Assembly (NCBI GenBank): GCA_003559585.1 | Contig: PWKX01000075.1 | Location: 1 to 5,637 of the forward strand | Origin: Mollicutes bacterium | Lineage (GTDB): Bacteria > Bacillota_I > Bacilli_A > Izemoplasmatales > Izemoplasmataceae | DNA length: 5,637 bases | Reading direction: 5' to 3' | Shown here: in pieces, positions 1-5,433 of the stretch | Position numbering within the stretch: the first letter of the stretch is position 1 | Layout: every line of letters starts with the position of its first letter | Notes under the pieces: model-generated | The model's database searches: none | What the model was told of the DNA's origin: nothing | Seen by the model: only the letters and a program-made list of their open reading frames with translations | Program-made: the position numbers and the translations under genes

Positions 1-71
1 GCTATCGCTCTAACATCCGCTGTGCGGGGTTGTTCACATCGTTTTAAAGCATATTGAACTGTGCTAAACAT
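1..71 (-). CDS. Partial CDS, N-terminus of unrecognised protein
   Basis: This is an open frame that starts at the ATG at 71-69 and runs off the left edge, giving 23 full codons that begin MFSTVQYALKRCEQ. A Shine-Dalgarno sequence AAAGGTGA (84-77) lies six bases before this ATG. A second in-frame ATG at 77-75 overlaps the SD and is therefore the less likely start. A plausible promoter lies about 120 bases upstream (202-230). The visible peptide is soluble and basic, with no signal peptide or membrane segment in the part seen. It is too short to assign to a family, so no function is proposed. The gene call rests on the SD-ATG spacing and the absence of stops. Confidence 0.5.
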   Translation of the reverse strand, partial: MFSTVQYALKRCEQPRTADVRAI

Positions 72-201
72 AAACATCACCTTTCACTTGGTTTTACCAT
101 TCATGTTCATTAAAGCAGGGTTTGTGACATGAAAAACTTAAGGTCACCTTATATAAAAACAGCAACCAGCTAAGCGCTTTATATAAGCAGCAATTATGTA
201 T

Positions 202-230
202 AACATATCACGAGCGCGTGGTTCATTCAA
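202..230 (-). promoter_or_regulatory. Probable promoter of the left-edge partial gene
   Basis: Reading the minus strand, TTGAAT (230-225) is followed after 17 bases by TATGTT (207-202), preceded by TGA, which gives an extended -10 pattern. Transcription would begin near 195, leaving a leader of about 120 nt before the ATG at 71. The leader contains two short palindromes, AAGCGCTT (172-179) and AAGGT-C-ACCTT (140-150, written on the plus strand). Their role is unknown. The promoter is inferred from hexamer match and spacing only. Confidence 0.35.
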
Positions 231-240
231 GGATGATCAT

Positions 241-285
241 AAAAAAAGCACCAGCTAATTAAAAAATTGAGCGAGAAGTGCTCAA
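241..285 (-). terminator. Overlapping pair of minus-strand terminator hairpins with no gene in front
   Basis: On the minus strand the first hairpin has stem TTGAGC (285-280), a 7-base loop and GCTCAA (272-267), directly followed by six Ts (266-261). A second, larger fold pairs AGCAC (282-278) with GTGCT (251-247), with inner GCT/AGC and AATT/AATT helices, and is followed by a run of seven Ts (247-241). The folds share bases and exclude one another, but either would make an intrinsic terminator in the minus direction. The nearest minus-strand gene upstream is beyond the plus-strand gene at 540-1829, so the transcript stopped here is not an annotated gene. Confidence 0.55.
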
Positions 286-365
286 ATTGATTGTTTAAAT
301 TGGGTTGTTTTTTTGTGTTTCACAAACTGTTTTAAAGATATAGACATTTTAATAAAGCCATTTAA
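241..365 (-). ncRNA. Candidate small RNA, about 125 nt
   Basis: This is a hypothesis built from signals at both ends: a TTGACA -35 element at 402-397 and the U-tailed hairpins at 241-285. The RNA would start near 365. It contains one further small hairpin (TTTGTG-AAA-CACAAA on the minus strand, about 311-325) and no reading frame with an SD. The longest ATG frame inside has nine codons. Alternatives are that the terminator is a relic of a lost gene, or that it blocks stray transcription toward the left-edge gene. I recognise no known RNA family. Confidence 0.2.
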
Positions 366-371
366 CTGGAA

Positions 372-402
372 AATATATCTTAGAATCCACGGTTTTTGTC
401 AA
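372..402 (-). promoter_or_regulatory. Possible promoter for the candidate small RNA
   Basis: The minus strand has a perfect TTGACA (402-397). Possible -10 boxes are TATATT (377-372, five of six matches but a long 19-base spacer) or GATATA (379-374, 17-base spacer but poor match). A second candidate further upstream on the same strand is TTGTTT followed after 17 bases by TAGGAT. In sequence this AT-rich such matches occur by chance, so confidence is low and depends on the terminator downstream. Confidence 0.22.
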
Positions 403-487
403 AATCACTATCTTTCAAATCCCCTCAAATCCTAGAAAGACAAAGTGACATAAACAATCTATAACATTAAGTTTCAATTTACTATTA

Positions 488-517
488 TTGCCTTATTTGG
501 TAAGATATATTTATACA
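488..517 (+). promoter_or_regulatory. Probable promoter of the DUF4234/SHOCT membrane-protein gene
   Basis: TTGCCT (488-493) and TATACA (512-517) are separated by 18 bases. Transcription would begin near 524, giving a very short leader that carries the purine-rich SD AAAAGGGG (524-531) before the ATG at 540. The short leader makes a shifted -10 possible, for example TATATT at 506-511, although that box lacks a good -35. Confidence 0.35.
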
Positions 518-539
518 TGAAGAAAAAGGGGCTATGTTT

Positions 540-1829
540 ATGGAACACTCAATTGTTTTCAACGGCTTTATTAAGAAGTTTAGACTACTTTTAGGAATAG
601 CAATTCTTATATTACTTGGCTTTGATATTCTTGATAGTTTTTTACAACTTGGGTCTTTTGATTTTTTAGACTTAATTTATGGAGATTATACAACATTTAT
701 ATTATTGTTGTTTACGTTTATCATAATATTTTTAAGCTTAATCAACAAAATACCTCATACGATGGTCATATTGATTCCATTACTTTTAATATCTATAATA
801 ACATTTAATATTAGGATTCATTTCATAAGAGATGCAGATTTACAATACTTACTATTCATGTTTTTTCCAATATTCTTTTGGTTTAGCGTATATTTTATGC
901 GTTCAATTAAACACATCATTATTATTAGTGGTTTAATGATACTTCTAATGATACCCTTAGTAATCTCTGAATCCATTTACTATTCATCTTTGTTTAAAAA
1001 TAGTGATTATTTAATAATCAATGTATTACTTTATGTATTTGTAACCATCAATATCTATCAAATAAATCAACCAAATCCTATGAATACTCAAAATATTCGT
1101 CCAATCACACGTATTGATCTTTCGTTGTTTGAAAAGGTCAATATTATGAACAGAGTTCTAGTTAGCTTAATCACTTTTGGTATTTACGCAATTTTTTGGT
1201 TATATGATATTGTCAAAGCCATGAACGCGTTATCTTATCGTAAACGTAGTGCACTTCAAGACACAGTATTAATTTTACTCATTCCATTTTATGGACCTTA
1301 TTGGGGATTTAAAACAGGTCTTAGTTTACAATATTTTTCAAGAAAACACCGACTTAATAGCAATAAAAACAGTCTTATTTATGCAATGCTTTTTTACATT
1401 GATATTATTCCATTTATAACACTGATGTTATTACAAAAAAATATCAATCAAATTAAACGTGACCAGCATATTTTAATAGCACGGTATCAATCTGAATCAA
1501 TCACCAAAGAAGAAAAACCTCATATAAAATCTACCACTCAACCACAAAAACAAAAAACGAAATTTGTTAAATCAAATGATGTTAAACCAGCTGATCCAGT
1601 CAGAAAAGATAATGCAAACCTTACTTCATTCGATAAAACGTTCAAATCTAATAAAAAAGAACCAACCGCTCCCTCAATGACTCAAGAGCATAACAAACAA
1701 GCTGTACCAGCAGATTTAAACACAGAAGATCAATTATTAAAACTAAAAAACATGTATGACCAACAACTCATTTCAAAAGAAGAATATCAAATTTATAAAA
1801 AACGTGTGCTTGATGCATTGTTTAACTAA
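540..1829 (+). CDS. Multi-pass membrane protein, DUF4234-like region with C-terminal SHOCT motif
   Basis: This 429-aa integral membrane protein has an unknown biochemical role. About six hydrophobic segments lie in residues 14-172 (roughly 14-32, 52-69, 74-92, 102-120, 124-142, 157-173). A second membrane region (about 200-305) contains the LITFGIYAIFWLYDIVKAMN stretch (residues 210-229) typical of DUF4234 proteins, followed by two more hydrophobic segments (about 241-258 and 279-299). Residues 316-392 are a Lys/Gln/Pro-rich, probably disordered linker. Residues 395-427 match the SHOCT pattern (LLKLKNMYDQQLISKEEY, then Lys and Leu), a short C-terminal helical motif thought to mediate protein contacts. 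I chose the ATG at 540 over the in-frame ATG at 534 because the GGGG of the SD is only two bases from 534 but eight from 540. The gene is monocistronic and very AT-rich (11 G+C in bases 661-720). Known: DUF4234 and SHOCT are uncharacterised domains. Inferred: a membrane scaffold or cell-envelope protein. Confidence 0.8.
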   Translation: MEHSIVFNGFIKKFRLLLGIAILILLGFDILDSFLQLGSFDFLDLIYGDYTTFILLLFTFIIIFLSLINKIPHTMVILIPLLLISIITFNIRIHFIRDADLQYLLFMFFPIFFWFSVYFMRSIKHIIIISGLMILLMIPLVISESIYYSSLFKNSDYLIINVLLYVFVTINIYQINQPNPMNTQNIRPITRIDLSLFEKVNIMNRVLVSLITFGIYAIFWLYDIVKAMNALSYRKRSALQDTVLILLIPFYGPYWGFKTGLSLQYFSRKHRLNSNKNSLIYAMLFYIDIIPFITLMLLQKNINQIKRDQHILIARYQSESITKEEKPHIKSTTQPQKQKTKFVKSNDVKPADPVRKDNANLTSFDKTFKSNKKEPTAPSMTQEHNKQAVPADLNTEDQLLKLKNMYDQQLISKEEYQIYKKRVLDALFN

Positions 1830-1832
1830 AAT

Positions 1833-1873
1833 AAAAATAGCTGCTATATCTTAATGATAAAGCAGCTATTTTT
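1833..1873. terminator. Bidirectional terminator between convergent genes
   Basis: A perfect 13-bp inverted repeat, AAAAATAGCTGCT (1833-1845) and AGCAGCTATTTTT (1861-1873), encloses a loop that can extend the stem with TATC/GATA after one A-A mismatch. The right arm ends in five Ts and the left arm starts with five As, so it can stop transcription from both sides. It begins four bases after the stop codon at 1827-1829 and lies 13 bases beyond the end of the minus-strand gene at 1887. Confidence 0.9.
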
Positions 1874-1886
1874 GTCTTATGTCCTT

Positions 1887-2564
1887 TTAATGGTAGTGAT
1901 TGTGATCATTGGTACTATTCAATGTCCATTCAGTACTTTCTCTCATAAAACGTTCGTTATTTTCTTTGAGCAGTTGATTTTCTTCACCTGAGGTGAAAGA
2001 ACTAAACAACTCTACTAAAGAAATGTTTCCTTTTAAAAACTCGCCAATTTGAAACCATAGCACACTAAGAACTGTGCTTACAATCATTAATAAAACAGGA
2101 TTATAAGGCAATAAAAGATAATTTTCCTCTATAAGTGCGCCTACAAATAATACTCTAAAAAAATTAAAAAACCCTAAGCCACCAATAAAAAACAAGATGG
2201 TGAAAACACCATAATAAATGATATTTATAATAACAAGTATAATGTTTAACAATGACTTAAAAATAGTTTTCATTTTTCTTTTTATATGATTTGATGGGTT
2301 TCTATCTGGTTTTTTGCTTGTTCTTTGCAATGTTTTTTCATGTTCTATATTTGATGTTGATTCTTTGGTTTCTTTAAATGTTAAAAAGAAGTCTGAGGAT
2401 GCATAAATAATCGACCCTAAAATAATACCCATCGATATAACCATTACCTCAAACGTGTTTATATAGCTAACAAAGATGTAGCGTTCAAAATAAAAAACAA
2501 CTGACCCTATCACACTTGTGATGCCAATAATTTTTAGCAACCAACGTATTAAAGTTTTTTTCAT
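1887..2564 (-). CDS. Unrecognised membrane protein, four or more membrane segments
   Basis: This is a 225-aa integral membrane protein that I cannot assign to a family. It starts MKKTLIRWLLKIIG and has hydrophobic segments at about residues 5-26, 37-61, 104-137 (long enough for one bent or two close helices) and 154-176. A charged, Lys/Arg-rich hydrophilic loop (about 62-99) separates the first pair from the rest. The tail (about 177-225) is polar and ends HNHYH. The frame extends upstream to 2597, but that codon lies within the predicted -10 box. The ATG at 2564 has the SD GGAGGGG (2574-2568), so 2564 is taken as the start. The gene is transcribed alone from its own promoter and ends at the shared terminator at 1833-1873. 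No catalytic motif is visible. A metal-binding role for the His-containing tail would be speculation. Confidence 0.75.
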   Translation of the reverse strand: MKKTLIRWLLKIIGITSVIGSVVFYFERYIFVSYINTFEVMVISMGIILGSIIYASSDFFLTFKETKESTSNIEHEKTLQRTSKKPDRNPSNHIKRKMKTIFKSLLNIILVIINIIYYGVFTILFFIGGLGFFNFFRVLFVGALIEENYLLLPYNPVLLMIVSTVLSVLWFQIGEFLKGNISLVELFSSFTSGEENQLLKENNERFMRESTEWTLNSTNDHNHYH

Positions 2565-2595
2565 GAGCCCCTCCATGTTGCACGATTTACTAATC

Positions 2596-2604
2596 ATTAT
2601 ATCA
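2596..2604 (-). promoter_or_regulatory. Extended -10 promoter of the 225-aa membrane-protein gene
   Basis: The minus strand reads TGA-TATAAT (2604-2596), a perfect -10 with the TGn extension. No good -35 hexamer lies 16-18 bases upstream, which is common for extended -10 promoters. Transcription would start near 2589, about 25 bases before the ATG at 2564. This position rules out the longer reading frame from 2597. Confidence 0.6.
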
Positions 2605-2658
2605 CAAAAACATTAACCAAAGCTGTTAAATTATTTTAATCTATGTCATGTTGTTCAT

Positions 2659-2684
2659 AAAAAAAGCACCCGCTAAGGTGCTTT
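2659..2684 (-). terminator. Terminator of the GntR-ABC-DUF5131 operon
   Basis: On the minus strand an 8-bp stem (AAAGCACC at 2663-2670 paired with GGTGCTTT at 2677-2684, plus-strand notation) with a six-base loop is followed by seven Ts (2665-2659). It lies 54 bases past the DUF5131 stop codon. No comparable hairpin was seen between the four upstream genes, which supports a single transcript ending here. Confidence 0.85.
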
Positions 2685-2695
2685 GACAATAAGTT

Positions 2696-2739
2696 GATTC
2701 GTTATTGAACTAAAACCTGAACGAATCCATGATTGGATT
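2696..2739 (-). repeat. Two overlapping inverted repeats at the end of the operon
   Basis: GATTCGTT (2696-2703) is the perfect complement of AACGAATC (2720-2727), with a 16-base loop. AATCCA (2724-2729) is the perfect complement of TGGATT (2734-2739), with a 4-base loop. They share AATC (2724-2727), so only one can form at a time. The second overlaps the DUF5131 stop codon (2738-2740). Neither has a T-run, so neither is a terminator. They may be 3'-end structure of the messenger or chance. Confidence 0.4.
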
Positions 2740-3448
2740 AAGGTATGTAGTTGATGTTGGCTTTTTTTGCTTGTTTGATTAAATCTTTTACTGAGAGTTT
2801 ATAGCGTTTGTTGTCTTTAATAAAATGCGTCCCGCATTGGCGAAACTCAAAACGGACTTGTTTGCTTACGCATTGTGCTTTTAAGTCCAAAACCCATGCA
2901 TAGTTTAATGCCCTTGCGTTTTGATCAGACTCACCACCCACCACAACACACTCAATATCATCCAAATATGGTGTGATATCAATGCGTTCAAGTAATGGTT
3001 GTGCGATGATTTGTTTGTGCTTAATGGGTAGTTTTGAAAATACCGGCAAACGCAGATCGGCGGTTGCCTGGTTTTCAATGGTACAACCGATGATGAGGTT
3101 GTCATAACCATCAGACCAATCACTTGGCATCACGTGTTCAAACCGTTCAATGCGTTTGGTTAAAAACAAAAACATACAATCCTGTCGTTTTTTAATCATC
3201 TGCCAACAAGCCTCGCGCCATTCATCGGCGGCTTCAATTAAAAAATCAGAAGAAAAACAAACATAAACCAAGCCTTTGGGCATTTTATATTGACCGTTTT
3301 TATGTGTTTCAATGGGTTTGTTAAACTGCGCTGTACGCACAATGTTGTTGGTATCAACACCACGTTTTAAATCCCCTTTATGGATATAACAATACAAACA
3401 ACCTTCACTGTATTTTTGGCAACCACGCCAAGGGTCCCACATAGCCAT
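2738..3448 (-). CDS. DUF5131 family protein (phage Gp37/Gp68-type)
   Basis: This 236-aa protein of unknown function belongs to a family common in phages and bacteria and often linked to radical-SAM-like folds. The N-terminal family hallmark is present: WDPWRGCQKYSEGCLYCY, residues 4-21, with Cys10, Cys17 and Cys20 (CX6CX2C, a likely iron-sulfur site). Further blocks follow in family order: VCFSSDF (63-69), FLTKR (95-99), GCTIENQ (121-127), QPLL (150-153; many relatives have EPLL), GGES (171-174) and FRQCG (202-206; many relatives have KQxG). The length is normal for the compact subgroup and the protein looks complete. The ATG at 3448 has an SD GAAGGTGA (about 3460-3453). The gene starts 13 bases after the permease stop, with no promoter or terminator seen between, so it is probably the last gene of the transporter operon. 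It is more GC-rich than the membrane-protein genes to its left (29 G+C in bases 3181-3240), which could reflect transfer. Family assignment is firm; activity and substrate are unknown. Confidence 0.88.
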   Translation of the reverse strand: MAMWDPWRGCQKYSEGCLYCYIHKGDLKRGVDTNNIVRTAQFNKPIETHKNGQYKMPKGLVYVCFSSDFLIEAADEWREACWQMIKKRQDCMFLFLTKRIERFEHVMPSDWSDGYDNLIIGCTIENQATADLRLPVFSKLPIKHKQIIAQPLLERIDITPYLDDIECVVVGGESDQNARALNYAWVLDLKAQCVSKQVRFEFRQCGTHFIKDNKRYKLSVKDLIKQAKKANINYIP

Positions 3449-3461
3449 ACGTTCACCTTCG

Positions 3462-4184
3462 TTAATACCGGTTTAGCTTCAACGCCACCCAGTAAGATAT
3501 CACAACTAACATAACACTTAAGATTAGATAACCCCAAACAATGCCTTCGGCATAGGAAAGACTTCCAAGCACTTCACCAAAATAACCACTTGTATAAGTC
3601 TGAACATCTGTCAGTTGATTGAAGGCTTGTTTCGCTGAAATCATAACGATACTATTTATGATAAATAATGCTATGACACTAATACTTGCAATCAAATAAC
3701 GAAGCTTAGAACGTTTCACATAAGCTAAAGGAAAGATAAAAGCTAAAATCACTAAGTGGTGGGCAAGTGAATAGACTAATTCTAATAAAGTCCCTCCTGT
3801 AGCTGGTGTATCACCGGAAGATTGAAACACACTTAAAGCTAAAAATAGTAACACAATTGCGCCAATGAATATAATCCAAATCACAAGGGCAGCAATCGCC
3901 ACAAAAAATATTGAGATAAACTCTAATTTAGTTCTACTGCGGTAATCAAGGGGAAACTGATACTGAATATTTTTCACATCATGAAACGTTTGAAAACGGT
4001 ATAAATGCATGATGAAAATTGAAAATAAGAATACAAATAAAGGTGTCACTGAAAAAACATGTGTTTCAGTAAAAAATGTCTGATAAATGATTAAGTGTAA
4101 GACAAAGAAAATACCTGTAAACAATAAGCCTTGTTTTGTTAAATTCATAAATCTAAGTAAGTTATAATACTGAAAATACCGCAT
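3462..4184 (-). CDS. ABC transporter permease subunit, ABC-2-like
   Basis: This 240-aa integral membrane protein has about six membrane segments (residues roughly 19-38, 44-62, 90-117, 134-156, 160-182, 214-236), the usual number for an ABC-2-type permease. Little sequence beyond hydrophobicity identifies it, so the assignment rests mainly on its position directly after an ABC ATPase gene. An open frame extends to a TTG at 4205, but the start is set at the ATG at 4184. This ATG shares its A with the TGA of the ATPase gene (TGATG) and has a strong SD, GGAAGGAG, about eight bases upstream (4200-4193). Such an overlap implies translational coupling and balanced production of the two subunits. 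The protein would form the membrane channel of the exporter. The substrate cannot be read from the sequence. GntR-linked transporters of the YtrAB type are often connected with cell-envelope or peptide-antibiotic stress, which is only a guide here. Confidence 0.8.
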   Translation of the reverse strand: MRYFQYYNLLRFMNLTKQGLLFTGIFFVLHLIIYQTFFTETHVFSVTPLFVFLFSIFIMHLYRFQTFHDVKNIQYQFPLDYRSRTKLEFISIFFVAIAALVIWIIFIGAIVLLFLALSVFQSSGDTPATGGTLLELVYSLAHHLVILAFIFPLAYVKRSKLRYLIASISVIALFIINSIVMISAKQAFNQLTDVQTYTSGYFGEVLGSLSYAEGIVWGYLILSVMLVVISYWVALKLNRY

Positions 4185-5026
4185 CAAGACCGCTCCTTCC
4201 CGCAAATATGCATAAAGATTTGCTCTAAACTGGCTCTTTGATGGGCGATTTGATGTTTTTGTGCCTCACCCTGTTTCATGATGCCTTCAACACCAAACGC
4301 TGTTTTTCTCGGAGCTTCTAACAACGATACATGTGGATTGTCTTTATCTAAATTGCAGTAGACATAAGAAGACAACAACGTTTCTTTATTCTCAAATAGC
4401 ACAATCTCACCTTGATCAATAAAGGCGATATAATCACTAATTTTTTCAACATCATCCACCTGATGTGATGAAAAAATCACCGCATTATCTTCATTTTCCA
4501 TATAGGATTGAACCATTTGATAAATGTTAACTTTATCAACCACATCAATGCCAATCGTTGGTTCATCTAAAATCAACAGTTTAGGTTCTACCGCTAAAGC
4601 AAACGCAAGCATTACTTTCTTTTGCATGCCTAATGATAGTTTTTTAAACGATTTATTCAATTCTAAATTAAGCATATTCTTTAAATGATTAAACAAACCT
4701 TCATTAAAGTTTGGATGATTATTTTTATACGCTTTTAACAAACCTTTCGGTTTCGTGAACGGGTTTAAATCAACCACATCATACACGGTAGACATGTTTT
4801 GACGAATGTTCAGTTCATCATCATGATACGTATTCCCATTAATGATAATATCGCCACTCATTAAAAAACGTGCCCCATTAATGACTTTTATTAACGTTGT
4901 TTTGCCAGCCCCACTACGGCCGACCAACCCACAAATTGACCCCTTAGGGATTGTTAGGTTAACATTTTTTAAGTTAAAACCATCTAATGTGGCGTGTAGG
5001 TCTTGTAAGATTAAACTATCCTTCAT
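4184..5026 (-). CDS. ABC transporter ATP-binding protein, YtrB-like
   Basis: This 280-aa cytoplasmic ATPase subunit would power the permease encoded next to it. The nucleotide-binding domain is complete: Walker A GRSGAGKT (36-43), signature LSLGMQ (130-135), Walker B LLILDE (150-155), D-loop around Asp161, and H-loop His188 in FSSHQ. The signature reads LSLGM where most ABC proteins have LSGGQ. Variants of this kind are common in the YtrB/BcrA-like group. The region between Walker A and the signature (about 76-100) lacks an obvious Q-loop glutamine in the usual context. About 70 residues follow the core, ending with the ASLEQIFMHI-type helix seen in this group. The start is placed at the ATG at 5026 because GGAGG (5037-5033) lies six bases upstream; in-frame ATGs at 5044 and 5032 have no properly placed SD. 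The gene overlaps the end of the regulator gene by 11 bases and its TGA overlaps the permease start. Substrate unknown. Confidence 0.93.
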   Translation of the reverse strand: MKDSLILQDLHATLDGFNLKNVNLTIPKGSICGLVGRSGAGKTTLIKVINGARFLMSGDIIINGNTYHDDELNIRQNMSTVYDVVDLNPFTKPKGLLKAYKNNHPNFNEGLFNHLKNMLNLELNKSFKKLSLGMQKKVMLAFALAVEPKLLILDEPTIGIDVVDKVNIYQMVQSYMENEDNAVIFSSHQVDDVEKISDYIAFIDQGEIVLFENKETLLSSYVYCNLDKDNPHVSLLEAPRKTAFGVEGIMKQGEAQKHQIAHQRASLEQIFMHICGKERS

Positions 5027-5396
5027 GTTCATCCTCCATCTCATCTAATATGTCCTTAACATCTTCTTTTGACAGACCGGTTTCATCCATAATCTGTTTT
5101 ACGTGTCTCATCAATGCTTTGATGCGTGTTTTGCCTTCTTTTTTCATTTGGGTTTCATTGACGTTTAAGCTAAAATAGCCAACCGCTGGTTTCGCAATTA
5201 AGTACCCTTCTTGAACCAAGTCATCATAGGCTCTTTTAACCGTCACAATCCCAACATGTAACTCTTTAGCCAACAATCTAACCGATGGCATCTGTGTGCC
5301 TGGTTTGAGTTTTTTTTGATGAATTTTTTGTTTGATTTGCGTTTTTAACTGTTCATAAATGGGTTCTTGTTTTGTCATTGATACGTGTAAATTCAA
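5016..5396 (-). CDS. GntR-family transcriptional regulator, YtrA subgroup
   Basis: This 126-aa DNA-binding repressor has an N-terminal winged helix-turn-helix (about residues 11-77) with the conserved IYEQLKTQIKQKI helix, the LKPGTQMPSVRLLAKELHV segment, the VKRAYDDLVQEGYL recognition helix and the wing PAVGYF. A short acidic helical tail (about 80-126) probably mediates dimerisation. There is no large ligand-binding domain, which with the length places it in the YtrA subgroup that usually controls an adjacent ABC transporter operon. The start is a TTG at 5396, chosen because TAGGAGG lies directly upstream (5410-5404, spacing about seven bases). The first in-frame ATG, at 5378, is too far from that SD. 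The last codons contain the SD and start of the ATPase gene. It very likely represses its own promoter at the palindrome 5412-5433. The inducer is unknown. Confidence 0.93.
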   Translation of the reverse strand: MNLHVSMTKQEPIYEQLKTQIKQKIHQKKLKPGTQMPSVRLLAKELHVGIVTVKRAYDDLVQEGYLIAKPAVGYFSLNVNETQMKKEGKTRIKALMRHVKQIMDETGLSKEDVKDILDEMEDEHEG

Positions 5397-5411
5397 GACG
5401 CCACCTCCTAA

Positions 5412-5433
5412 TCTACTGTTATTATACAGTAGA
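5412..5433. promoter_or_regulatory. Operator palindrome, likely binding site of the GntR regulator
   Basis: This is a perfect inverted repeat: TCTACTGT (5412-5419), six bases TATTAT, ACAGTAGA (5426-5433). It covers the -10 box of the operon promoter (5421-5426) and lies just upstream of the regulator gene. Position and symmetry suit a dimeric winged-helix repressor that blocks RNA polymerase. That this particular protein binds it is inference. Confidence 0.75.

Larger units (their letters stand above)
72..539. other. 468-base intergenic region without a clear protein gene
   Basis: No frame on either strand has both a convincing SD and a sustained open reading frame here. From left to right the region holds the leader and promoter of the left-edge gene (72-230), two overlapping minus-strand terminator hairpins (241-285), a possible short minus-strand transcription unit (about 241-402), an unremarkable AT-rich stretch (about 403-487), and the promoter and SD of the membrane-protein gene at 540. 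Short minus-strand frames in 300-440 run about 20 codons or fewer between stops and lack an SD. Confidence 0.6.

Noticed and set aside
172..179. AAGCGCTT as a catabolite-control (cre) site; also at 5528-5535
   Set aside because: The eight-base core resembles cre, but the flanking TG and CA positions do not match at either site. Two copies of an 8-mer palindrome are weak evidence.
311..325. Small TTTGTG-TTT-CACAAA hairpin beside a T-run, as a terminator
   Set aside because: The T-run precedes the hairpin on the plus strand and the stem is AT-rich with a three-base loop, so it does not form a terminator in either direction.
300..440. Short minus-strand coding remnants
   Set aside because: Frames of about 14 to 20 codons are present, but all are broken by stops, lack an SD and resemble no known protein, so a decayed gene cannot be shown.
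2905..3123. 72-codon minus-strand open frame in a different frame inside the DUF5131 gene
   Set aside because: It lies wholly within a gene whose family motifs are clear, has no SD, and its translation shows no domain. It is an out-of-frame shadow.
4842..5178. Two plus-strand open frames opposite the ATPase and regulator genes
   Set aside because: Both are antisense to well-supported coding sequence and lack SD and promoter. Their translations look like reversed coding bias.
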